Of a stretch of DNA of 64,000 bases, positions 47,411 through 57,420 are shown piece by piece (position 1 is the stretch's first letter; every line of letters begins with the position of its first letter). The notes under the pieces were generated by a model. It made no database searches and was not told the origin of the DNA. It was given only the letters and a program-made list of their open reading frames with translations. Both the position numbers and the translations under genes were made by a program. The stretch lies in NCBI GenBank assembly GCA_963969595.1, contig OZ018413.1, positions 13,505,711 through 13,569,710 of the forward strand. Direction: 5' to 3'. The stretch is from Neckera pumila. Lineage: Eukaryota; Streptophyta; Bryopsida; Hypnales; Neckeraceae.

Positions 47411-50400
47411 TCATGCTTGATACATCTTCAACAAACCCCTCAAGTACCTTGACCGCCCAAGTAAATTATATTCACCACTGTTACTCATCCTGAGGTCGGG
47501 ACAGTCAGCATATTTTGGGATGATCCTCACAATCGTTGCACAGATAATCAAATCCGTTTCGGGATCAAACTCCCCTTTTGTTCTTCCAGCAGCAGCCATT
47601 CTGTGCATCATAAGGAATGCTTCCTCAAAAGCTTTGCTAACCTCCTCAAGCCCCTGGTCCAGATAAAGATTTCGCTCCAACGCTTCCTCAAGCCCCTGCT
47701 GCTGATAAAGACCTTGCTCCAACGCTGCTGGTGCTGGACAATGACACAGAACGCGCTGGAAGTCCACTTTGGGGCCAGATAATTTATCCGTCCATTGCGC
47801 CCACATGGAGAAATTGTGTAAAAAATTTGCACATGACCAAATGAAATCTCGATAACCCAACAACGATATCAGCGTACATGACTCGGGCACAAGGGGAAGG
47901 CTTGATAGAACAGTACATCCCACTAAAAAAACCTCTTTGAGACTAACAAATGGTCGTAAATCTGGCAACCGCTTCAAGCCATTGCAGTTCACAAGATATA
48001 GCCCCTGTAATTGCAACAGATTCTCCAACCCAGGAAGACTCCCAATAGCTGTACTAGACGCATCAAGGCGTTGCAGATTGGTCAGTTTACCCAACCCTGG
48101 CAGAGCGTTCAGCGCATGGCACCTGTTCAAGAGCAAAACCTCCAAAGGAACAAGGGACTCAAGGCCTGCTATTGAACCCCTGATTGGCAGGTTCTTCAGG
48201 GCCAATCTTCTTAGATGAGTCAAGGAACTCAAGCCCCCAATGACAATGGAGCCGCTCGAAAAATCAAGACTGTTAACAATCTCGACCACCTCCAAACTTG
48301 GCATGCTACCCAAATCAAGGACGTCAGGGAATTCCTGGTTCCAGAACGTTAACCGAAGGACTTTCAAAGTAGCGGCCAAAGCGCCTACAAGGCAAATGGC
48401 AGCAGGATTTGCGAATCGCATAGTCAGCTCCCGTAAATTGGCGCAAGGGGTGAAATCAGGTTCCTGCACCAAGCGATCACATGAGAGCTTCACAGACCGA
48501 AGCTCCTCCATGTTGTCGGACCACGTCAGACTCTCCAGAATGAAACTTTTCAGCTTCAGACTTCGCAAACACTTCAGCGGGCTGATGTCCAAACTCTTCT
48601 GCTGGACGAAGTTGATGTCGAGGACCACCAGGTTCGACCACTCACGAAGCTTCTCAGGAGGGAAACTGAGCACTGCACCTGTCTGAAGCCTGAGCCTCAC
48701 AAGAGACGACCAACGCAGACCTGGAGGACCACTCTTCAGACACGAGGGTAAGGTCCTCCCGTTCCTCTCATACACACACCATCTTTGCGACTCCTCCAAG
48801 TGAATCTGATGCTCAGCAAAATCGACATACAAATCATGGACGGTGACCTTCAAAGCCTTGTTCTTTTCCCAATCTTCAATTAGCGAGTTCCTTCTCAAAT
48901 TCTTCATCTGCAATGCAGCATCATAATGCAACACCAGCCAACAATTCAATATTGCCATCTCGTTCAAATTGATGGAAGGAAACACTCCACCAGTGCAATT
49001 GCAACGCCAAACCAAAGGAACAACCCTCCCGTAAGTCTTAGTATGGATCTCTCTTTGGGACCCCAAATTTGAATGCTCACAACTAACGAATTGAAGTTAT
49101 CCTCGAAGAACTTGACTTGGATTGGAAATACAAACAATAGAAATTCACAGGGAGGCCAATGTTCTCAGTTACGATCGAGGTGCTCAAGAACTTCTCGCCC
49201 TTAGTAGCGAGGGTGAGACCTAATCGACAATTGTGGGATGCGAAAAGATTGCCTGAAACTATGAGTTCTTGCCATCTCGAAAAACACAAAACTCGGACAA
49301 GGATGTCGAATGCAATCGAGAAAAGAATCGGCAACAAGTGCAGGCAACACGCCATTAGTTATAGAAGGGCTCTAATAGTTGGATAAAGTATAATTCAAGA
49401 GTACTTCAGCAAGATGTCGACCGCACTCACCTTATATAGAGTCTGCTCTTCATCCATGCCATGGATCGAAAATAACCAGTCGGAAAGATCATGCACATTG
49501 TTTAGCTTTCCACGAGGTGCAAACACGGCGATATCAAGAAAGAGGAGTTTGTCTTCTTCGCTGGGCAAGGCGTCGTAACCTGCTCGGAGGATGTCAAACA
49601 CGGAATCGTTGTAAAACCATCTCCTTTCCTGCAAGATCTTGGACTTGTGGAGCCACTGGAGAGGCTCGTGTGCATCAATGCCCTTCAGGTAGGACCCCAA
49701 CGCTTGCAAGGACAACGGATGATAGTGTCCGGGAACAGGCCTAGATTTAGATACCACAACAGGTTCACCCTTGTTCACAAAAAAACACCGCTGGATACAA
49801 GACTTCAGAACTTCCATCTCCTCAACTGTGAATGGTGAGACAAGCCGGGCAGGCGCGAGTGCATGCCGTAGAAAGATTCTCAAGGCCTCATCTTCATCCA
49901 AAGTTGGAACCTGGATACAGGAAACTTTCTCACGAGGTATGCTTGCAACGTTACAATTACGGCCAAATGCGTCTATGCTCAATTCCTCGCGAACAAAAGA
50001 GATCATCCTAATGGGGTTTCCATCCAACACATTTTTCAGATTCTCCAAAGTACGAGATGTCACAATTGCTTTGCTTCCTGAGCTCAGGCAGCTGAGAAGG
50101 ATCTGAACCCATTCTGCGCTGCCCTCAGGCACATTGTCTATGGCAAGAAAGACATGTCGCCTGCACAAGACCTTTCTTAAGCCGGCATTACCCTGCGAGA
50201 AAAACAGCAATCCTTATGTCAATGAACGTATACTGCAAGCACACTCGTTCTTAGCCAACATCTCGAACGAACAGACAACTTCAAAGACAAAAGAAGTGTT
50301 TCATCAAATCTATTAACGGATTTAACAGTAAGTAGGAACAACTGAAGTTGTGGAAACCTGTTCAACGCTTGTAATTCTTCTCAATAGTTCTGGCCTTGCA

Positions 50401-52212
50401 TCAGTCAGCGACTCCAGGATCAACTTCTGGGCTTCGATGATGTGTTCTTGCTTGAAATCCTTGTAACCCTTAAGCTCAAGGTGGAAAACCCGGCCAGCAA
50501 ACTCCGCATAGTAAATATTACACAGAGCCTTACAAAGGAGTGTCTTCCCTGCACCACCAATACCATGCACACCTACAACTCTAGCATGGGCCCCATTCCA
50601 CGACTGGGTCTCACACCACGAGGAGGGCGGTATACCGTCTGTACTTAGTTTATCAAACTCCGCAATTACAACCTGCCAAGGCTCAACGACGAGCCTCAAA
50701 TGTGTTGGTCATAAATTGATAGATTATAGTTTACACAACATGTGAACTAAGATGGGGTCAACCAATATATATCAAAGCAATCTCCACATCAAATGACTAC
50801 GGTCTCGTTCTTATTACGTTTCCTCAACTGGAAAACTAGCAAAACAAAACTCAAAGAATCATGAGAAATCGAAAGGAGGAATGCAGAAAGATGGAAGCAG
50901 CAAGGAGAGGACATACCTCACACAGTCGATCCCTGCCCTGCATGGCCGAAACGTCAAGCTGAACATCTGGCACATAATGTTTGCAAATAGAAGCCACAAT
51001 CGCTCTCCTGTAAGTCAACTCGGAGTATCCTGCAAACACCTCTCCATTTACAGAAGAAAGCATGCGAAGAGCTCGAACTCCATCGTAGAAATTCAACCTC
51101 TTGTCGTTTTTGCAACGTTTCTCCCACACTGACATTATGCGATCATGCTTACATTCGAGGTCTTCAACTCCGATCTTGTAGAACAAGGGCAAGATTTTTA
51201 GATTGGCGCTGGAATACTGGATTGCCCTTACAAATTGAATCAGCTCTATCATGGGCCATTTGGAGAGGAGATACTCCATGGACAGCACCACCACTGCCAC
51301 ATGACACTGGCGGGCAGCATCCTTGATCAAAGCGGGAAACTGCTCCCCTTTGGGCAAGCTGTCTGGACGACGATCAAAGAACGGGAAGTGTCCGGCATTT
51401 TCCAGGTCTTCACAGAGTTGCTCCACAAATGGCTTCTGTGCGCCGCTATGGCTCAAGAAGATCCTGTGCTTTGGTAACAATTTCACTTCCTCGCTGCATT
51501 GATCATCTCCAATAGACCCCGGTCCATTGGTCTCTTCGTGAATCTCTTGTGCGTCGCTGGTTGAGTTGCTGCATTGATCACCTCCAATAGACCCCGGTCC
51601 ATTGGTCTCTTCGTGAATCTCTTGTGCGTCCCTGGTTGTGTTGCTGCATTGATCATCTCCAATAGAACCCGGTCCGTTGGTCTCTTCGTGAATCTCTTGT
51701 GCGTGCCTGGTTGTGGTAGCCACCAGGGCAGGATCATTGCTGCATTACGAGCACCAAAATAAAATTAGGTCAATGATATCTTTGAAAACTAAAGTAACTA
51801 GACGTAATTGCGACACTCCAATTCTTGCACAAGAATTGCACACGGATTTTCAGTTCGTACGTACACCACCTCAGCATCAGAACTTGTGTCTATCTGCTTT
51901 AAAGCATCTCCCAATAAAACTATGAACCCTTATTTGCATTATTTACATTGTTTCGAGCGCTGGAATCCTCTTTGCTTTGCTAACATGAATATTTTCTAAT
52001 CCAACAATTCTACTAGGAGGAATTATGCGCAAAGCCTCAATTAGGTGGAGTTACCAAAACTCTTGCTAAAGCAGAGAATACTGTGACAAATACCTGTTAG
52101 ATTCTTGTGCCGCGTGGCCCTGGATCGGACCAGTGCCTCGATGCTCTGTGCAGCGCGCGTTTTGTGTCGCCTTGCGCGCAGGCCTCCGAAACGTACTGCA
52201 ACCACAGAGCAT
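47411..52212 (-). CDS. TIR-NB-LRR (TNL) immune receptor, intact copy
   Basis: My model has five exons (52212-52094, 51739-50917, 50672-50358, 50192-49431, 49048-47411), 3657 nt, 1218 residues. Residues about 54-128 hold three near-identical 25-residue repeats (QEIHEETNGPGSIGDDQCS). The TIR domain (about 131-260) has HRIFLSHSG, FPFFDRR and SKWPMIELIQF with the glutamate expected for NADase-type TIRs. The NB-ARC has a P-loop GIGGAGKT (about 351-358), kinase-2 HVFLAIDNV (about 432-440), RNBS-B GSKAIVTSR, GLPL-like HPLSLQALGSYLKG, and VHD in place of MHD (about 743-745). LRRs follow (LPGLGKLTNLQRL), then about 130 residues without clear homology. TNLs detect pathogen effectors or their actions and signal through TIR-made nucleotides. 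The divergent kinase-2 (one Asp) and VHD are notable. The exon 5 acceptor was chosen because it restores phase in both paralogues; the short first exon is least certain. Confidence 0.88.
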
Positions 52213-53249
52213 CTTGAAATGCAAAACCTCCGGCCATCAAGTTGAGACACCAAGAGGAAACATGAATTTTTCCTAATTTCTAAGTCAACGAGGGAGAGCC
52301 TGTTGAGTTAGATTTCCTTGACATCAGAACTACGCGCAGGCCTGCAGAGCATTCTTCTCTTTATGACCGAACTAATATCTCGAAAACTAATTCAGAGAGC
52401 AAGCCTGAGACACAGAGATTCACACAACTGGAGAAATGGGGGTTTGTAAGCGATAATTTGACCGACTTTGGTTACCGACAGTTTCGGCAAAATGGTACAA
52501 GAGCACCCGTACCCAGGCGCCAACGTACCAGAGAACGCGTCAGAAAACGCGTCAGAGAACGCGAAGAGCAGGTTCCCAACTTCCCATGCAGAATCGGCTC
52601 CTTCGGCGGCCTTGCCGTGTATAATCAGCACCTTAGGCGGATTCTATCATGCCCTGCAAACAAAAATCTCGTTTAGTTTCACAAATTTCAGTGAGTACCG
52701 GTATGTCAATTTGGGCGAGTGGAGCTCCCGTCACATTCCATGTCGAAGAGCTCACACTCCATAGCCAGTTAGTTGGAATCTCCCCGGGTTACACAGCCAT
52801 ACCCTGGACTGCGGTTATTGCCGAGAATGCATTCACAATTCTACTCACGAGTTGAAATTCTCTAGAGTGTCGACCAGGTTCATTAGCTTTGTGTTTTGTC
52901 TCTCGGGGTGGTCGCGGCCATGGCCACCTCGGAGAAAGTGTTGTAGTTCTTCAGAGAATTAGTGGTTAATTGTACTAGGGTTGCGGAGTTAGTTCATCGT
53001 AAGTTGTCCGAGCGAGAAATCATCGTTAGTCAGACAGAGACTGATTTGGATTTCAGGTTAGGGTTCTGATCGGGAGGATGCCGGATCCGAGCGCCTGTGA
53101 CCTGGGTGCGATGCTCGCGATTTTGGCGCTCCATAGTAAGTTGCTGTCGTTCTGGATGCATGTTTTTTCAGGATTGTTACTTGCGTTGTAAGGGATTGAG
53201 GAGTGGTGTTCGTGTTTGTAAGTGGTGTCGCCTTCCTGATGTTCTATTT
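52213..53249. other. TNL promoter and divergent upstream region
   Basis: Lies between the minus-strand TNL and the plus-strand AP2-like locus, so it probably contains both promoters. A GC-richer patch at 52490-52640 contains three copies of GAACGCGTCAGA-like sequence. A possible non-coding first exon of the AP2-like locus ends with CCATA|GTAAGTTG near 53132. No coding gene is asserted. Confidence 0.4.
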
Positions 53250-53690
53250 GGGAGTGAGTGGTTCTTAGAAACTGTGAAGCATTTACTTGAATATTCTTTT
53301 ACTTTGTTTGTTATTTGGCATATTCGATGCCGTGGTGTACACTTCGCTCTGGATATTTCCCTTTTTTATCGATTTTTAAAAAACGAGCTGTTTCGTAGTT
53401 TTGGATGAGTGGTTCTTTAGAATCTGTGAAGCTAAGCGAATTGAAGCAGTCCCTTGAATTTTCGTTTTCGTGTCCATTGTTTGCCACATTCGATGCCGTG
53501 GTGTACAGTACACTTCGTTCTGGATTTTTACCTTTTTGATGAGCGGTTTCTTAGTTGTGGATGCGTGGTTCTTTGGAGTTGTGAAGCTTAGCGAAGCATT
53601 CTCCTGGATTTACGTTTGCGTGCCCACTTTTTCCACATTTGATGCCTTTTTGTTGTCGCTTCGTTCTGGAGTATCGCCTGTGTGATCGAT
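53250..53690 (+). repeat. Three tandem ~155-bp repeats in a probable intron
   Basis: GTGGTTCTT motifs at about 53257, 53409 and 53564 begin three diverged units. Each has CTGTGAAGC-like sequence, a CATTCGATGCCGTGGTGTAC run (diverged in the last unit) and CACTTCGTTCTGGA. They precede an acceptor-like TTTTCGTAG at 53720-53728 just before the ATG at 53731. Confidence 0.75.
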
Positions 53691-53730
53691 TTTTGTTTTA
53701 ACAGGCTGTTTTTTTTTCTTTTCGTAGCAT

Positions 53731-54221
53731 GGGGAGGGGAGGAATTGTCTATTCTTCTTCATACAAATGTGTCTCCGTAGAAATTCGCCCTCCGAAATGG
53801 GCAGACAGGAAATTTTGGAGTGGCAAGCTCGAAACTCTCGAGCGTGCGCACGACGTCACAGATGCCGTATATCACTAACTCGGAATGCCACCGTTCCACT
53901 TCGAGGAGAGCGTTATGACGTTGCCAGCCATCACGTGTATCGGCAGTGTGATTGGCACCCCTGTGAAGCTTTCAACCCGGGAGATGTGCGCCAGTTACGT
54001 CAGAAAAATTGCTAAGGGCAAGGATTTTAGACCCCAGCGAGACGATTTCATTCTAAAAGTGAAAATGTGGTCATGAATCCTGATTTTCCCGTTCTGACAC
54101 CTCCCCGAACGGAGGTGATCGTACTCGATGACGATGATCGCGATCGGGAAGACGAGTTGGATTTATATGCACGATTTTTCGCCATTTGGCTTCAGCCAAG
54201 AGACGTTGGCTATTTTTTGTA
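53731..54221 (+). pseudogene. AP2/ERF-like domain gene, broken (in-frame stop and frameshift)
   Basis: From the ATG at 53731 the frame reads MGRGGIVYSSSYK, then VSVEIRPPKWADRKFWSGK and LETLERAHDVTDAVYH, followed by TAA. The pattern Y..VSVEIR...W..RKFW.G...T...A...TDA resembles an AP2/ERF DNA-binding domain, in which such a sheet-and-helix unit contacts DNA. The same frame continues past the stop with MPPFHFEESVMTLPAITC and KDFRPQRDDFILKVKM, ending at a TGA. Overlapping that stop in another frame is MNPDFPVLTPPRTEVIVLDD, an acidic tail ending at 54221. This looks like one former coding region broken by a nonsense mutation and a 1-2 nt shift. The AP2 assignment is by eye and moderate; an unrecognised intron could partly explain the breaks. 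Confidence 0.5.
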
Positions 54222-54349
54222 AAGGAAATTATCATTTTTTTCGGTCAAATAACCAGATTACTGCTGTATTTCAAGACCAATAGTCAAATTGTTCCTAGAT
54301 ATCACCTAGTTTTGATATAGATATCACCAATCATCACCTCAGTATCACA

Positions 54350-54667
54350 TGAGCTGAAGAAATAGCTGGCTACTTCTCAAAAATGATAAAGAATCCACTG
54401 GTTCTGAGGCCGTGCAAGCATATATTCCAAGCTTTGGTTTCGACTCGAATGGCTCTGAGAACATTCTGCAGAGTGCGGGGCAAAGCATTACTGCGATCCT
54501 TTTCAGTATAGACGATTGTCCGACCACCAGTTCTGTGAAGGTAAGCATTGTTATCTATTTGTAGTTTGTCATGGTCCTCTTGGATTTATTTCAAGGTCCG
54601 AAGACACGCCTTCTCTGTTGATGTGAGGTATGCCTTACAGAATTTTGACGTGTGTGGTCGGGGGTAA
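54350..54667 (+). other. Two possible coding exons of an unrecognised gene
   Basis: An open stretch to 54540 reads ESTGSEAVQAYIPSFGFDSN, then SENILQSAGQSITAILFSID, and ends in a strong donor GTGAAG|GTAAGC. An acceptor TTTCAAG before 54597 then gives, in phase, VRRHAFSVDVRYALQNFDVC and a stop near 54665. No family is recognised. It might be the 3' part of the AP2-like locus immediately upstream, which is in the same orientation. Confidence 0.3.
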
Positions 54668-55574
54668 TTTGTGGTTTTAGACAGAGTGGAAGCCTCTTCT
54701 ATCTATTATAGATGTGCTTCAGTAACTTGGCGGCTTTGTATGATCCAGGGGCTTGCTTCAAAATTTTCCTAATGGTTGATCCTCTGTGAGTGATATACTC
54801 GATTGTAACCATTGAATTGTAACCATTGCCAAGAAACAGAAAATTGGAGATTGAAGCTGGCTCCACCGAAAGGAAAATATGCCTTGGAATAGGAGGGATC
54901 AAAGATTTTGGAGTAGGGTGGGAAAGGTGATTGACTGATTGAAGTGGTGACTAAATTGAAAGAATGCGGTTCAAGGTACCTGCGTCTGTCGTGAGTAACA
55001 TTTCGTGCGAAACAGAAGTCTGTGAAGTACTGGACTGTAGTGTACATAAGCAAATCAGGCTTTTTGATTTGGACTACTTGTTCGCTCAAGCTTGCAGTTG
55101 AGATTTGTTGGCTGATTCCAGATTGATGATGCTGGTGTTTATTGGTGCGTTTGAAATCTACTGTTATTAAATTATGATGCAGTACTAGCACAGATAGCCC
55201 TGTCTGTCTTGCAAGATACACTTCTAACTTTTTTTCAGCTGAGTGAAATTTTCTAGTGAGCATCTAGAATGTGAAGAGTAGAGTGTTCACCATGGCACTC
55301 TTAGTGTTTTCTAGTATTCTCGGTGGAGTTGAAGTGAACTAGGAGTATTTCTGGAGAGGTTTTGGCTCTTTTAACGGTATTTAGAAGTTTTGGCTCTCGT
55401 TGCTATTTGGAGGTGATATGTCACGGTGACTGGGGGGTAGTTCTTATTCATTTTGTGATTCTGGTAGACGCTCTACTATACTACATTGTCACAACTATTT
55501 TGAACAAGCAAGGAAATCATTTGCTTCACTTTAAGCATTTTAACACTTTACAAATGAAATGTATAGACTTGCAC
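54668..55574. other. Intergenic DNA, no gene recognised
   Basis: No credible coding sequence, RNA gene or paired repeat on either strand. Confidence 0.4.
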
Positions 55575-55765
55575 AAAGATCTTTGGATACAAGAGCCAAA
55601 TCTATTGAGATAATAATTTTATTGCTACTTTTGAAATGATCATGCAATTTTGAAGTTGGAGTTTCTGGGCCACTATAAGTGACATTGAACAACCTCCATT
55701 TTCATTTCAAGATTGGTGGCATTTATCAAGTCAAGTGTTCACCTTTATACCAACTAGTGTGGCTT
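55575..55765. repeat. Dispersed repeat shared with GRXS16 intron 2
   Basis: Diverged copy of 11717-11895 in the same orientation, sharing CAAGAGCCAAATCTATTGAGA-like and CCACTATAAGTGACA stretches. Confidence 0.6.
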
Positions 55766-55769
55766 GTGC

Positions 55770-56090
55770 CGTTGCCATAGTCAAAATCATAGTGAAAATA
55801 ATTTTCTAAATTTTTAATTCATAATAAAAACTTTGGAATTCAATATCTTTCACTTTGTCATTCCAAACGCCACAAAACAAAGCCCGTCCACACCTCCTTG
55901 CCAAGAGCTTTCCAACAATACCAAGCATGCAACCAAAATCAAAGTAAAAGTAATTTTCTAATTTTTTGATCCATAAATACTTTGAAATTCAATAACTTCC
56001 ACATTGTAGGTCCAAACACCACGAAACCAAGCCCATGCACCCCTCCTCGTTGAGAGCTTTCCGAAGGTATCAAGCACGCACTGGAAGACG
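55770..56090 (-). repeat. ~160-bp satellite-like repeat, two units, inverted relative to 63620-64000
   Basis: Two tandem units each carry (as read on the plus strand) AAGTAATTTTCTAATTTTTT-like sequence, CTTTGAAATTCAATA, CCAAACGCCAC-like sequence, GCCC and CACCCCTCCTCG followed by GAGAGCTTTCC. The reverse complement of this unit forms the array at the right edge of the window. Confidence 0.75.
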
Positions 56091-57420
56091 TACAATCCGG
56101 GAGATCTCAACCAAACCAAACCAAACCAACAACCAAACTTAATGTGGATAATCCTACCAAGTGTATAATAGTTGAATTATGGTCCTTAGCGGTTTGGTAT
56201 CCACTTCCTTAGCTCCTTGATAGATCAGTTCTTGGTATCTAAAGAATGAGACTCAAGTTGAGCTTCAACAATCTTCCAAGGCAAACCAAAACAATATTTG
56301 CTTTCAATGACCTTCTTGATAGTTTTTTGACATTTATGTACTAAAAGAATGTTGCACAAATCCTTGTTTATCAAAACTTCAGTGTCAAAAAAGTGACCAA
56401 ACAAAGACCTTTTGGGCCATAATGGTCATACTTAATGACTCTTCAATAAACCCCTCAAATAACTGACCTTTGCAAAAAAACCATGCCAATATCGATCACC
56501 CTTTTGGTCCTGAAGACACAATGGTGAGCATATTTTGGAAGCACGTTGGAAGAATCCGCTTTCCCACCAAAGTGCTAGCCTCATTTGGAGTCTTATTTTG
56601 TGCTATTCAACTTATCTATTCAACTTGCCTATTTGTGTATTTAGCATGAGAGATACCAAGGATGTTACTAATGAAAATTATTTGAAAAAATTTCGTTAGA
56701 AAGCCATTCAATCTCCAATGTGATGCCCAATAAATAAATAAAATTCAGCAATAAAAAAATCCCCATATGCCCTTCTCAATTAAATTTCCCATTGATTCAA
56801 ATTAGATCATTAAGTCTGTTCAAGCTAATATTTCGATTTTCTTGTTTTTAATTCCTACATGAACCTAAACTTACAAAATTTTGATTCAAGCAATTAAAAC
56901 CCTTTACAAAAAATAATCAGGTCAATAGAAGGGAAATTTATGGATTTATGCATGGTCAAGTTTATTCACTTCACAGCACTCCAAATTTGAAACACATACC
57001 TATATCTCACAAGCAAGTCACCCACTGAATATTCCAATGGAAAAGTCTGAAGAAAAACAGTTTTTCTGCACAAATGCTTGCTTTTCAACGCGAGTGTCAA
57101 AAGACCGGTCAAACACAGCCCAGGGTCCCCATTTTTGTCATCAAACACGATCATGACTCTTCAGTCAATAAGGTCCTCAAGTGACTAGAGCACTGAACGA
57201 AACCATAGTAACTCTCTCTTCATAGCCCACCTGAGGTCGAGACGGTGAGCATATTTTGGGTCATAATATTTTGGGTCATAATGGTCATACTTGATGACTC
57301 TTCAATAAATCACTCAAGTAACTAACCCTCCCATAAACTCGGCCCCTGGAGGTACTACCCCGAGTAAATTTTAAGATGAGCCTCACAATCGTTGCACAGA
57401 TAATCAGATCAGTTTCGGGA
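56091..57420. other. Downstream flank of the broken TNL copy
   Basis: 56230-56500 matches 47200-47450 downstream of the intact TNL. The stretch 56500-57370 is longer than in the other copy and contains GAGCATATTTTGG three times (about 56525, 57246 and, partly, 57259), suggesting local reduplication or insertion. No independent gene seen. Confidence 0.55.

Noticed and set aside
47937..48686. Plus-strand frames across the TNL LRR exon (also 57584-58501 in the paralogue)
   Set aside because: Antisense shadows; the minus strand encodes clear LRRs continuous with NB-ARC.
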